A DNA stretch of 64,000 bases from Cellulomonas gilvus ATCC 13127 (GCF_000218545.1 NC_015671.1:992001-1056000); one strand, 5' to 3'. Counted from the stretch's first letter, positions 25,985 to 41,294 are shown. Made by a program: numbers and translations. Notes: generated from the letters alone by a model not told the origin.

Positions 25985-26665
25985 ATGGCACCTGGACCCG
26001 CGCACCGCCCGGCGCCCGTGGACCGGATCGAGTGGATCGCGGCCGAACGGGTCGGCGAGGCCGCCGACGTGCTCGCCGCCGCGCTCGCGGACGACCCCGG
26101 CTTCCGTCACCTGTTCCCGGACCCCCGACGACGCGGGCGCGAGCTGCGTGCGCTGTACCGCCTGACGCTCGCCGACACGCTGCGCCACGGCCACGTGCTG
26201 GCCACGGTGCAGGGCCGGGCGATCACGGGCGTCGTCGCGGTCTACCCGCCGGCTGCCTACCCGCTGACGACCGCGCGGTGGTGGCGGCTGCTCAGCCCGC
26301 TCGCCCGCCTCGCGCTGCGCACGCGCACGCACGCGCCGGGTCTGATCCGGTTCGGGGACGCGACCTCGGCCGGTGTCCCGGGGGACGCGTGGTACGTCGA
26401 GGCGCTGGGCGTGAGCCCCGAGCACCAGCGGCTGGGCCGCGGACGCCTCCTCATGGAGCAGGTCGTCGCGCTCGTCGACGCGGCCGGGGGCCTGGGGTAC
26501 CTCGAGACCACCAAGCCCGAGAACGTGGCGTACTACCGCACGCTGGGCTACGAGCCCGTGCGTGAGCCGCTGCCGCTCGCGCCGCAGGGTCCGTTCGTGC
26601 ACGCGATGGCGCGGGCGCGCGCCGCCGCGCCGTGCGAGGCCGCCCGGGAGCGGTTGGTCGTCTGA
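25985..26665 (+). CDS. GNAT family N-acetyltransferase
   Basis: A 226-residue acetyltransferase-like protein. The acetyl-CoA loop is seen as VSPEHQRLGRGRLLMEQV (about residues 142-160), preceded by the strand AWYVEALGV and followed by GLGYLETTKPENVAYYRTLGYEPV, the usual C-terminal strand pair. The N-terminal half (DDPGFRHLFPDP, then an internal PLTTARWW region) is typical of actinobacterial GNATs of unknown substrate. It is monocistronic, with its own leaderless promoter and terminator. Confidence 0.85.
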   Translation: MAPGPAHRPAPVDRIEWIAAERVGEAADVLAAALADDPGFRHLFPDPRRRGRELRALYRLTLADTLRHGHVLATVQGRAITGVVAVYPPAAYPLTTARWWRLLSPLARLALRTRTHAPGLIRFGDATSAGVPGDAWYVEALGVSPEHQRLGRGRLLMEQVVALVDAAGGLGYLETTKPENVAYYRTLGYEPVREPLPLAPQGPFVHAMARARAAAPCEAARERLVV

Positions 26666-26705
26666 GGCGTCGGCCGCCGCAGGGGGGCGGCCGGGCGTGA
26701 CGCGC

Positions 26706-26750
26706 GTGCGGCGGGAGGGCCGGCCAGGGGGCCCGGCCGTCCCGCCGCAC
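26706..26750 (+). terminator. Hairpin after the GNAT gene
   Basis: GTGCGGCGGGA pairs with TCCCGCCGCAC, with further pairing (GGGCCGG/CCGGCC) inside. Confidence 0.75.
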
Positions 26751-26781
26751 GGTCCACCGCGAACCGTGCGCGTGCGCGCGA

Positions 26782-26787
26782 TAGGTT
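26782..26787 (+). promoter_or_regulatory. mdh -10 box
   Basis: TAGGTT, with a leader of about 57 bases carrying AAGGAG before the GTG. Confidence 0.4.
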
Positions 26788-26826
26788 GCGAGCACGTGCG
26801 TGGCGCGAGCCGCGCCACCGGTGTGA

Positions 26827-27897
<1,071 letters not shown>

Positions 27898-27900
27898 GGG

Positions 27901-28170
27901 GTGCGCGTCTCGATCCGGGTGCGGCCCGGAGCGTCGCGCACGCGTGTGGGCGGCGAGCACGCGGGTGCGCTCGTGGTGGCCGTCGGTGCGCGCGCGGTGG
28001 ACGGCGCCGCGACCGAGGCGGCCCTCGCGGCGCTCGCGGACGCGCTCGGCGTGCGGCGTCGGCACGTACGCCTGGTGACGGGTGCGACGAGCCGCGACAA
28101 GGTCCTCGACGTCGAGGGGCTTCCGGAGGCCGACCTGGCCGACCGGGTGGCGCGGCTGCTCACGGGGTGA
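27901..28170 (+). CDS. DUF167 (YggU) family protein
   Basis: An 89-residue small cytoplasmic protein with the DUF167 pattern: [16 protein letters not shown] at the start, a central [29 protein letters not shown], and [20 protein letters not shown]. The function is unknown across bacteria and eukaryotes. The GTG starts 4 bases after the mdh stop without its own ribosome site, so translation probably depends on mdh. Confidence 0.88.
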   Translation: MRVSIRVRPGASRTRVGGEHAGALVVAVGARAVDGAATEAALAALADALGVRRRHVRLVTGATSRDKVLDVEGLPEADLADRVARLLTG

Positions 28171-28246
28171 TCCGCGACCGCCCGGCGCGGACGAACCGGG
28201 ACGCACCGGTCTGACCTGTGCAATCGAACTGCAACACTGGGGAGTC

Positions 28247-28265
28247 TTGCTGCAAGTTGCAGCAA
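28247..28265 (+). promoter_or_regulatory. LacI-family (MalR-like) operator
   Basis: TTGCTGCAA-G-TTGCAGCAA is a perfect 19-base palindrome. It covers the likely -35 (TTGCTG, 18 bases before TACGGT), so a bound repressor would block the promoter. A half-site-like TGCAATCGAACTGCAA lies just upstream (28219-28234). Similar TTGCnnCAA operators serve maltose/maltodextrin LacI-family repressors in actinobacteria. Confidence 0.75.
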
Positions 28266-28270
28266 ACCGA

Positions 28271-28276
28271 TACGGT
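28271..28276 (+). promoter_or_regulatory. -10 box of the amylopullulanase gene
   Basis: TACGGT. The leader is about 50 bases with GAAGGAG 6 bases before the ATG. Confidence 0.5.
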
Positions 28277-28329
28277 CTGCCGCAGCCGCTCGTGACACCG
28301 AGGTCACGGGGGTGACGAAGGAGTCCCCG

Positions 28330-34101
<5,772 letters not shown>

Positions 34102-34105
34102 GTCA

Positions 34106-34146
34106 CTGATGCGGACGGCCCCGGGGGTCGGGGCCGTCCGCATCAG
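34106..34146. terminator. Bidirectional hairpin terminator
   Basis: Perfect 17-bp stem CTGATGCGGACGGCCCC and complement, loop GGGGGTC. The right arm contains the stop codon of the convergent kinase gene. Confidence 0.85.
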
Positions 34147-34592
34147 CGCGCGGGCGGGGCGCTCTCGGCCCCGGTGGCGTAGCGGCGGGACAGGCGCCAC
34201 ACGTTGAGGCCGTCCTCGCGCCGGAAGCTGAACGTGTCGACCGTGCGCTGGATGAGGAGCAGGCCGCGGCCGCTCTCGGCCGTGTCCGCGGGGGTCGAGC
34301 CCGTGAGGTCGATGTCGACGTCCGCGCCGTCGTCGGTCAGCGTCCCCTCGAGCGTGGTCGCGGTCACCTGGAACTCGGCACGCAGCTGCACCACCGAGCG
34401 CACGGGCAGCGCGTGCCCCACCACGTTCGTCGCGACCTCGACCACGGCCGTCTCGAACCGGATCCGGTCGCCGCGGGGGATGTCCGGGACGCTGTCCCAC
34501 AGCCGCTCGAGCGCGGTGTGCAGGTCGTCGAGCACCTCGGGGACCGCGGGGCCGGCCGCGCCCGATCGGGCCCGCACGTCATCCGGCAGCAT
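34143..34592 (-). CDS. Anti-sigma-type Ser kinase (RsbW/SpoIIAB-like)
   Basis: A 149-residue GHKL ATPase. The N box ETAVVEVATNVVGHA (about residues 47-61), G1 box TDDGADVD (about 86-93) and G2 box SGRGLLLIQR (about 107-116) are those of anti-sigma factor kinases that phosphorylate STAS antagonists. In the classic partner switch the kinase binds either a target (often a sigma factor) or the unphosphorylated STAS protein. Its start overlaps the STAS gene by 14 bases, so the pair is made together. No sigma factor is encoded nearby, so its target may be the glycosyltransferase or a remote factor. Confidence 0.85.
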   Translation of the reverse strand: MLPDDVRARSGAAGPAVPEVLDDLHTALERLWDSVPDIPRGDRIRFETAVVEVATNVVGHALPVRSVVQLRAEFQVTATTLEGTLTDDGADVDIDLTGSTPADTAESGRGLLLIQRTVDTFSFRREDGLNVWRLSRRYATGAESAPPAR

Positions 34593-34917
34593 CGAGGGCC
34601 TCCTCGACGGTCGCGTGCGGCCGCAGGACGCGGTCCATCGTCGTCAGCTCGAGGACCGTCAGGACCTGGTCGCCCGCGCGTGCGATGCGCAGGTCACCAC
34701 CGGCCGTGCGGGCCGAGCGCAGCCCGCCGACGAGCGCGCCGAGGCCCGAGGAGTCCATGAACTCGGTCTGCCCGAGGTCCACCACGACGAGCGTGCGTCC
34801 GCCGGCGACGGTCCGTTCCACGAGCGCCTTGAGCTCCCCGGCCGATGCCATGGTCAGGCGCCCCCGCGGCGTGAGCACCGCGCCGTGGTCACCGGCGTGC
34901 GCGACGTCGAACTCCAT
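34579..34917 (-). CDS. STAS anti-sigma factor antagonist (RsbV-like)
   Basis: A 112-residue single STAS domain. The phosphorylation loop TEFMDSSGLGAL (residues 51-62) contains the Ser pair at 56-57; by family alignment S56 is the site phosphorylated by the kinase and dephosphorylated by a SpoIIE-type phosphatase. It is flanked by the glycosyltransferase (TGATG overlap of one base) and the kinase (14-base overlap), so all three form one transcription and translation unit. Confidence 0.9.
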   Translation of the reverse strand: MEFDVAHAGDHGAVLTPRGRLTMASAGELKALVERTVAGGRTLVVVDLGQTEFMDSSGLGALVGGLRSARTAGGDLRIARAGDQVLTVLELTTMDRVLRPHATVEEALDAAG

Positions 34918-36857
34918 CAGCTACCTCCTTCGATTCCGGCCCGGTACCCGCGGTACCGCAGGGCCTGGACGATGACGCTCAGCACCAGCAGGTCGTAGCC
35001 GACCCAGAGCAGGTTGACGGTGGTGCCCACCCACGGTGCCATGCCGAGCGCGGCGCGCACGGTGCCCACGACGGCCGCGATCACGAGGAGCGCGATCGCG
35101 AGCAGCTGGGGCCACACCAGACGCCACGACCCGGTGGTGTCCTGGCGGGTCTTGGGCGTCACGGCGAACCGCAGCGGCCGTCCCCACCACACGTTGGCCG
35201 CGGCCGTGACGGTCGCGCGGATCCACACCGGGAACAGCGCGAGGCTGTACTGCTGCCCTCGCCAGGTGCGCACGCCGTGCGCCGCCAGGAGGAAGAGCAG
35301 CTGGCTGACCACCTGGAACGGGATGAACCGCGCGAAGAACTCGACCGTCCACGCGGTGACCGGCAGCACGCCGAAGCACAGGAAGATCACGGGTGCCGCC
35401 AGGTAGACCACCGCGGCGAACCCCGCGAGGTAGGACCACTGCGTCGAGAAGTACATGAGGCGCTGGCCCAGCGAGAGGCCGGGCAGACGCAGCGGGTTCT
35501 CCCGCAGCATGCCCTGCAGCGTGCCCTGCGCCCAGCGCAGGCGCTGCGTGATCATCGTGCCGAGGTCGTCGGGCGCGAGACCCTCGGCGAGCCGCTCGTG
35601 GTGGTAGACCGTGCGCCACCCGAGCGCGTGCAGGTGCATCGCGGTCGCCATGTCCTCGGTGACCGAGACGGTCTGCACGGGCAGGAGCGCCTGCGCCTCG
35701 TGGCCACGGTCCACGTCCACCGCGCGGATCAGCGCCTGCACCGAGCCGATCGCGCCCAGGGGCGACCAGTCGCGGTCGGCCAGGCGAGCGAGGGCGACCT
35801 CGTCGACCACGAGCGTGCCGAGCTCGCGGTCCGGCTGGATGGGCAGCGACGCGATCGCGGCCAGGTCGCTCTGCATCGCGGCGACGTCGTCGGCGACCAC
35901 CGCGGCCGAGACCGCGTCCACGCGGCGCTGGAACGCGTACGTGACCTCGGAGACCGGTTCGCCCGCGTCGAGCCGCTCGAGCGCGGTGTGCGCGGCGTCC
36001 TCGACCTGCTCGAGCACGTCCCGCGCCATGCCCCCGGGTGCGGACGCGCGGGCGCGGGCGAGCACGCGGCGCGAGGCGAGCAGCGCCTCGCGGACCGAGC
36101 GTTCGGTCTCGCGCACGTACCCCACCAGGCCGAGCTGCATGAGCGCGTCGCGCCGCAGGACCGCGTTCGAGCCGCAGAAGAACGCCGCGTTCCAGCCGTC
36201 CTTGCCCTGCTGGATGGGCCCGTAGAACAGCGGCGCCTGGCTGCCGAGCGGGTCCGCGTCGGTGACGTTCGTGAAGTGCTGCGGGGTCTGGACCAGGGTG
36301 ACCAGGGGGTCGGTGAAGTAGCCGAGCGTGTGGTCCAGGATGCGCGGGTCCGGCACCTGGTCCGCGTCCAGCACCAGCAGGAACTCGCCGTCGGTCGCGA
36401 ACAGCGCGTTGTTGAGGTTGCCCGCCTTGGCGTGGCGCGGCCGGTCCGTCCAGTCCTCCGTGCGCACCACGTACCCGACGCCCGCGGCCTGCGCGGCCTC
36501 GCGCAGGGCCGGCCGTGCACCGTCGTCCAGGACCCACGTGCGGTGCGGGTAGCGGATGTCGCGTGCGGCCACCGCGGTCGCCATGACCAGCTCGACCGGC
36601 TCGTCGTACGTGGTGACGAACACGTCCACGGTGAGGTCCGGCGGCGGTGGCGGCGGCGTCGGTCGGGGCTGGGCGCGCCACATCGTCATGCCGAAGAACG
36701 CGACGTCGACGAACGAGTACGTCTCGGCCACGACGAGCGGCACGGCGATCCACCACGCGTCCCAGTTGACGGACGCGGCCCAGCGCCAGAGCACGTAGTT
36801 GAGCCCGAGCGCGACCGTCAGGAACGCCGCCACCCGGAGCAGCCACAGGCGGCTCAT
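34917..36857 (-). CDS. Cellulose-synthase-like GT2 glycosyltransferase
   Basis: A 646-residue processive family 2 glycosyltransferase. Two N-terminal membrane segments (about residues 8-25, 33-55) precede the cytoplasmic catalytic domain with TYDEP (D85), DADQ (164-167), FCGSNAVLRR (228-236), TED (400-402) and QRLRW (438-442), then five or six C-terminal membrane segments. These are all motifs of BcsA-type synthases that make and extrude beta-glucan-like polymers using UDP-sugars. Unlike BcsA there is no PilZ domain, so c-di-GMP control through that domain is excluded. An extra helical segment of about 150 residues (about 245-397) interrupts the catalytic domain. AGGA precedes the ATG. It is coupled to STAS and kinase genes downstream. 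Confidence 0.88.
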   Translation of the reverse strand: MSRLWLLRVAAFLTVALGLNYVLWRWAASVNWDAWWIAVPLVVAETYSFVDVAFFGMTMWRAQPRPTPPPPPPDLTVDVFVTTYDEPVELVMATAVAARDIRYPHRTWVLDDGARPALREAAQAAGVGYVVRTEDWTDRPRHAKAGNLNNALFATDGEFLLVLDADQVPDPRILDHTLGYFTDPLVTLVQTPQHFTNVTDADPLGSQAPLFYGPIQQGKDGWNAAFFCGSNAVLRRDALMQLGLVGYVRETERSVREALLASRRVLARARASAPGGMARDVLEQVEDAAHTALERLDAGEPVSEVTYAFQRRVDAVSAAVVADDVAAMQSDLAAIASLPIQPDRELGTLVVDEVALARLADRDWSPLGAIGSVQALIRAVDVDRGHEAQALLPVQTVSVTEDMATAMHLHALGWRTVYHHERLAEGLAPDDLGTMITQRLRWAQGTLQGMLRENPLRLPGLSLGQRLMYFSTQWSYLAGFAAVVYLAAPVIFLCFGVLPVTAWTVEFFARFIPFQVVSQLLFLLAAHGVRTWRGQQYSLALFPVWIRATVTAAANVWWGRPLRFAVTPKTRQDTTGSWRLVWPQLLAIALLVIAAVVGTVRAALGMAPWVGTTVNLLWVGYDLLVLSVIVQALRYRGYRAGIEGGS

Positions 36858-37017
36858 GCGGGTCCTCGCTGTCGCGTCATGTCCCCCTCGACCTCCCTCG
36901 TCGCCCCCGTGCCGACGTGGCGACCGTAACGCGCGGGGCGTCGCTCGGCCCGCCGATCCGGCGTCGTCGCCGTAGCCTGCAGGCAGCGGTCGCACCGGCG
37001 GCCCGGGAGGTGCAGGG

Positions 37018-39096
37018 ATGGACGGCGCGGTCCGTGACGGCGTGCAGGACGGTGCGCCACGCAGCGCACGGCGGGATGTCGGCGTGGTCGTGGCCTTCGC
37101 GCTCGGGTACGCGGTCGCGCTCGAGCTGGGCCTGCAGACGGTCATCGACGGCAGCCAGATCGCGCTCGTGTCACCCGCGGCGGGCGTGTCCGTGCTGTGG
37201 CTGCTCGCGCGCGCCCGGCGGCCCCACCCGTGGCTCGACGTCGCGCTGATCGCGGCCATCACCACCACGGCGGGGCTCGTGAGCGGCAGCCCCGCGCTGC
37301 GTGCGCTGCTCGGCGGGACCGCGAACGCGCTGCAGGCGCTCGTGTGCGTCGCGATCCTCGCGCGGCGCTGCCCGGAGATCTGGGCGGGCCGCGCGCACCG
37401 CCCCATCACCCGCGTCGAGGAGATGTGGTGGCTCGTCACCGCCGCGTCCGTCGCGGCCGCGGTGACGTCGCCCGTGGTCGCGGCGGGGGTCGCGAGCAGC
37501 GGGGCGGGGTGGTCCTGGAACCTGGTGCTGCTGTGGTGCGCACGCAACGCGGTCGGCATCCTCACGGTGGTCTGCCTGGGGCTGGTCGTGGGCGACTGGT
37601 CGCGCCGGCGACGCGCGCGGGAGGGAGCGGTGGAGGAGCGCGCGGACGTCGCGCCTCCCTCCCACACCGGTGAGCTCGTGGCGGCGGCCGTGCTGACGCC
37701 GCTGCTGTACGTGATCTGGTTCATCGGGCTCGACGTGATCGGGCTCGTCTTCCCCCTCATCGCCATGACCGTGTGGGCCGGCGCACGGCAGTCCACGCGG
37801 TACGTCGTGCTGCACAACTCGGCCGTCGCCGCGACGGCCGTGACGCTCACGGTGCTGGGCGCCGGGCCGTTCCTCACGCTGTCCACCCCGACCACCCAGG
37901 TCGCGGTCGCGCAGCTGTACGTCGGGTTGGTGTCGCTGATCGGCCTGTCCCTGGCGCTCGCGCGCGACGAGCGGCTGCGCCTGGCCCGCGAGTTCGCCGC
38001 TGCGCGGGACGACGCGCAGTCCCAGGCCGCGCTCCTGTCGACGATCGTCGAGACGATGGCCGAAGGTGTGCGCGTCGTCGACGCCGACGGGCGCGTCCTG
38101 GTGCGCAACCCCGCGGCGACGCGCCTGCTCATGGGCGTCGCAGGCGTGGACGTGCCCGACGAGGCCGACCTCGACGGCCTCCTGCGCCTGGACGGCTCCC
38201 CGCTGCCAAGGGCCGAGCTCCCGTTCCGCCGGGCGCTCGCGGGGCACGACGTGCGCGACCTCGACCTGCTGGTGCGCACGCCCGGCGCACCGACACCACG
38301 CGTGGTCACGTTCACCACGGCACGCCTGCCCGACACCTCCGGGGGAGGCGTCGTGACGGTCCTGCGGGACGTCACCGCCGAGCGCGACGAGCTGCGCCGC
38401 GCGGCCCAGGTGCAGGCGAGCCTGCTGCCCGCACGCCCCCCGGTGGTCCCCGGCTACGAGCTCGCCGCACGGTTCGTGCCCGCGGGCTCGGTCGGCGGCG
38501 ACTTCTACGACTGGCAGCTGGCCGACGACGGCGTCGTGGTGACGCTCGCGGACGTGATGGGCAAGGGCGTCGGTGCGGCGATCCTCGCGGCGACCATGCG
38601 CTCCGTGCTGCACACCGACGCGGGCGAGCCGGCGGACGTGGTGACGTCGGTGGTCTCCGCCGAACGTGCGCTCTCCGCAGACCTGGCCAGCACGGGAGCG
38701 TTCGTCACGGCCTTCCGCGCCCACCTGACGCCCGGCACGGGCGTGCTGGCGTACGCCGACGCCGGGCACGGGCTCACGCTCGTGGTGCGCCCGGACGGCA
38801 CGGGCGTCCGGCTCCCGGCGACCGGCATGCCGCTCGGCGTGGACCCGGACGCCGCACGTACCGCGGGGACCGTGCGCCTGGGGCCGGGGGACCTGCTCCT
38901 GACGTTCAGCGACGGCATCCTCGACGCGATCGGCGGCGCGATCTCCGACCTGGACCGCATCCGGGCGGCGGTGCGGGCCACGCGCACCGCGCAGGAGGCG
39001 GTGGACGCGGTCGTCGCGCTCGCGGCCCAGGCGGGGCAGCAGCCCGACGACCTCACGGTGGTGGCGCTGCGCCGGACGGGGCGCGCTGCCGCCTGA
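37018..39096 (+). CDS. MASE1-PAS-SpoIIE phosphatase
   Basis: A 692-residue membrane-bound PP2C-like Ser phosphatase. The N-terminal third (about residues 20-310) has eight or so hydrophobic segments with the MASE1 sensor pattern (AGVSVLWLLARARR, FPLIAMTVWAGAR). A PAS-like domain (about 335-455; VRVVDADGRVLVRNPAA) follows. The SpoIIE domain (about 465-690) has GGDFYDW, DVMGKGVGAA, DAGHG, SDGILDA and QPDDLTVVAL with the metal-binding Asp residues intact. GGGAGG lies 8 bases before the ATG. It is divergent from the GT2-STAS-kinase operon, so it is the natural phosphatase for that STAS protein. Confidence 0.9.
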   Translation: MDGAVRDGVQDGAPRSARRDVGVVVAFALGYAVALELGLQTVIDGSQIALVSPAAGVSVLWLLARARRPHPWLDVALIAAITTTAGLVSGSPALRALLGGTANALQALVCVAILARRCPEIWAGRAHRPITRVEEMWWLVTAASVAAAVTSPVVAAGVASSGAGWSWNLVLLWCARNAVGILTVVCLGLVVGDWSRRRRAREGAVEERADVAPPSHTGELVAAAVLTPLLYVIWFIGLDVIGLVFPLIAMTVWAGARQSTRYVVLHNSAVAATAVTLTVLGAGPFLTLSTPTTQVAVAQLYVGLVSLIGLSLALARDERLRLAREFAAARDDAQSQAALLSTIVETMAEGVRVVDADGRVLVRNPAATRLLMGVAGVDVPDEADLDGLLRLDGSPLPRAELPFRRALAGHDVRDLDLLVRTPGAPTPRVVTFTTARLPDTSGGGVVTVLRDVTAERDELRRAAQVQASLLPARPPVVPGYELAARFVPAGSVGGDFYDWQLADDGVVVTLADVMGKGVGAAILAATMRSVLHTDAGEPADVVTSVVSAERALSADLASTGAFVTAFRAHLTPGTGVLAYADAGHGLTLVVRPDGTGVRLPATGMPLGVDPDAARTAGTVRLGPGDLLLTFSDGILDAIGGAISDLDRIRAAVRATRTAQEAVDAVVALAAQAGQQPDDLTVVALRRTGRAAA

Positions 39097-39105
39097 CCGT
39101 GCGCG

Positions 39106-39984
39106 TCAGCGGAAGACGATCGTGCGGTGGCCGTCCAGCAGGACGCGGTGCTCGGCATGCCACCGCACGGCCCGGGCGAGCGCGCGCCGCTCGACGTCCT
39201 GCCCCAGCGCGACGAGGTCCTCGACAGCTCGCGTGTGGTCCACGCGCTCGACGTCCTGCTCGATGATCGGGCCCTCGTCCAGGTCGCCCGTGACGTAGTG
39301 CGCGGTCGCGCCGATGAGCTTGACGCCACGGTCGTGCGCCTGCGCGTACGGGCGCGCGCCCTTGAACGAGGGCAGGAACGAGTGGTGGATGTTGATGACG
39401 CGCCCCGCGAGCCGGCGGCACAGGTCGTCGGACAGGATCTGCATGTACCGGGCGAGCACCACGAGCTCGACGTCGAGCTCCTCGACGAGCGCCAGGAGGC
39501 GCGCCTCCGCGTCCGCCTTGGTGGCGGCCGTCACGGGCACGTGGTGGAACGGGATGCCGTAGAACTGCGCGAGCGGCTCGAGCGACGTGTGGTTGGACAC
39601 GACCGCGACGAGGTCCACGGGCAGGGCCTCGGACCGCTGGCGGAACGCGAGGTCGTTGAGGCAGTGCGCCGCGGTGGAGCCCATGACGAGCGTCCGCACG
39701 GGCCGGCCCGCGACGTCGAGCGACCACTGCAGCGCGAAGCGTTCGGCGACGGGCGCGAGCGCGGCAGCGAGCTCGTCGTACGTGGCGCTCGACGTCACCT
39801 GGACGCGCATGAAGAACAGCCCGGACAGCGGGTCGCCGAACTGCTGGGACTCGGTGATGTTGCCGCCGTGCTCGGCCAGCAGCCCGGCCACCGCGTGCAC
39901 GATCCCGGGGCGGTCGGGGCAGGACAGCGTGAGCACCCAGTGGGTGCCGGCGGGCGCGGACGCGGGCGTCACAGTGTGGGACAC
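39106..39984 (-). CDS. purU: Formyltetrahydrofolate deformylase
   Basis: A 292-residue enzyme hydrolysing 10-formyl-THF to THF and formate, balancing the one-carbon pool. An N-terminal ACT domain (about residues 14-90; LTLSCPDRPGIVHAVAGLL) is joined to a formyltransferase-fold domain with NIHHSFLPSFKGA and the catalytic Asp in TGDLDEGPIIEQD. The GTG start follows TACTCT by 8 bases. It is convergent with the phosphatase gene, 9 bases between stops. Confidence 0.95.
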   Translation of the reverse strand: MSHTVTPASAPAGTHWVLTLSCPDRPGIVHAVAGLLAEHGGNITESQQFGDPLSGLFFMRVQVTSSATYDELAAALAPVAERFALQWSLDVAGRPVRTLVMGSTAAHCLNDLAFRQRSEALPVDLVAVVSNHTSLEPLAQFYGIPFHHVPVTAATKADAEARLLALVEELDVELVVLARYMQILSDDLCRRLAGRVINIHHSFLPSFKGARPYAQAHDRGVKLIGATAHYVTGDLDEGPIIEQDVERVDHTRAVEDLVALGQDVERRALARAVRWHAEHRVLLDGHRTIVFR

Positions 39985-39992
39985 GAGGCCCG

Positions 39993-39998
39993 AGAGTA
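39993..39998 (-). promoter_or_regulatory. purU -10 box
   Basis: TACTCT on the minus strand, 8 bases before the GTG at 39984. Confidence 0.45.
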
Positions 39999-40020
39999 GT
40001 CCGACCCGCCGAACGGCTGA

Positions 40021-40026
40021 CACGAT
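40021..40026 (+). promoter_or_regulatory. -10 box of the GNAT gene at 40034
   Basis: CACGAT ends 7 bases before the ATG; the same hexamer precedes the gene starting at 3093. Confidence 0.4.
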
Positions 40027-40033
40027 GGGTCGC

Positions 40034-40537
40034 ATGACGGCCGACCTCGACATCCGCCAGGTGACCACCGCCGACGCCGGCGAGCTGCTCACGCTGCGTC
40101 GTGCCGCCTTCGTCACGGAGGCCCAGCACTACGGCGACCCGAACATCCCGCCGCTCACGCAGACGCTCGACGAGCTGGTCGCGGACCTGCAGCGCGAGGA
40201 CGTGGTGACGCTCGGCGGGTGGCACGGCCCGCGCCTGGTCGGCTCGATCCGGGTGCTCATCGAGGACAAGAAGGCCACGCTGGGCCGGTTCGCGGTGGCC
40301 CCCGACCTGCAGGGTCAGGGCTTCGGCACGCGCCTGCTGCTCGCGATCCTGCCGTACCTGCCGGACGGCATCGAGGAGGTCTGGGTGTTCACGGGCCGCG
40401 ACTCGGTGCAGAACATCGCGCTGTACGCCAAGCACGGCTACGAGCACCAGCACGACCAGACCGCGGGGGACCTCACGTACGCGTTCCTGCGCAAGTCGCT
40501 CGTCGAGACGCCCGACGTGCACGAGGACGACCGCTGA
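40034..40537 (+). CDS. GNAT family N-acetyltransferase
   Basis: A 167-residue single-domain acetyltransferase. The acetyl-CoA binding motif is RFAVAPDLQGQGFGTRLLLAI (about residues 93-113, QGQGFGT loop), followed by the beta-bulge strand WVFTGRDSVQNIALYAKHGYE. The substrate is unknown. It lies 28 bases before the phosphotransferase gene, in the same direction. Confidence 0.87.
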   Translation: MTADLDIRQVTTADAGELLTLRRAAFVTEAQHYGDPNIPPLTQTLDELVADLQREDVVTLGGWHGPRLVGSIRVLIEDKKATLGRFAVAPDLQGQGFGTRLLLAILPYLPDGIEEVWVFTGRDSVQNIALYAKHGYEHQHDQTAGDLTYAFLRKSLVETPDVHEDDR

Positions 40538-40565
40538 CCGACGGTCCCGACCTGACGACCTCGAC

Positions 40566-41288
40566 GTGAGCATCCCCACCGGCACGGTCGAGGTCCCGGG
40601 CGCGATCCGCCGCCTGCTGGGCGACGGGCCGCTGCACCCCGTCTGGCAGAACCTCGTCGGCGGACTGACGTTCCACGCCCCGGACCGCGGCCTGTACGCC
40701 AAGTGGGCGCCCGCGGGCACCGAGGGCGATCTCGCGGACGAGGCCGAGCGGCTCGCGTGGGTCGCGCGATGGACGCCGGTCCCGCATGTCGTGGAGACGG
40801 GCGCGGACGACGAGGGCGGGTGGCTCGTCACGCGCGCGATCGAGGGTCGCAGCGCGGTGCACCCGCAGTGGGTGGCGCACCCCGAGGTCGCGGTCCGCGC
40901 GGTCGGCGCGGGGTTGCGCGCGCTGCACGACGCGCTACCCGTGGCGGGGTGCCCCTGGACGTGGTCGGCGCGGGACCGGCTGGCGCGCGTCGCGGACCGG
41001 GCCGCAGCCGCGGCGCTGGGCGCGCCGCCGCCCGTCGACCGGCTCGTCGTGTGCCACGGCGACGCGTGCGTGCCCAACACGCTCCTGTCCGACGACGGCA
41101 CGTGGCTCGCCCACGTGGACCTGGGCAGCCTGGGCGTGGCCGACCGGTGGGCGGACCTGGCCGTCGCCACGTGGAGCACGGTGTGGAACTACGGCCCGGG
41201 CCACGAGGAGGCGCTGCTGGACGCGTACGGCATCGCGCCCGACCCGGTCCGCACCGCGTACTACCGGACGCTGTGGTCGCTCGGCTGA
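40566..41288 (+). CDS. APH-like phosphotransferase
   Basis: A 240-residue protein kinase-like aminoglycoside/choline phosphotransferase family member. The Brenner motif is VVCHGDACVPNTLL (catalytic Asp at HGD, Asn five residues on), the metal motif is HVDLGSLGVADR, and the C-terminal LDAYGI is also APH(3')-like. The N-terminal nucleotide site has LYAKWAP for the ATP-binding Lys. The family includes antibiotic kinases and housekeeping small-molecule kinases, so resistance is possible but not shown. The GTG has no clear ribosome site; translation may be coupled to the GNAT gene. Confidence 0.8.
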   Translation: MSIPTGTVEVPGAIRRLLGDGPLHPVWQNLVGGLTFHAPDRGLYAKWAPAGTEGDLADEAERLAWVARWTPVPHVVETGADDEGGWLVTRAIEGRSAVHPQWVAHPEVAVRAVGAGLRALHDALPVAGCPWTWSARDRLARVADRAAAAALGAPPPVDRLVVCHGDACVPNTLLSDDGTWLAHVDLGSLGVADRWADLAVATWSTVWNYGPGHEEALLDAYGIAPDPVRTAYYRTLWSLG

Positions 41289-41294
41289 CCAGCG

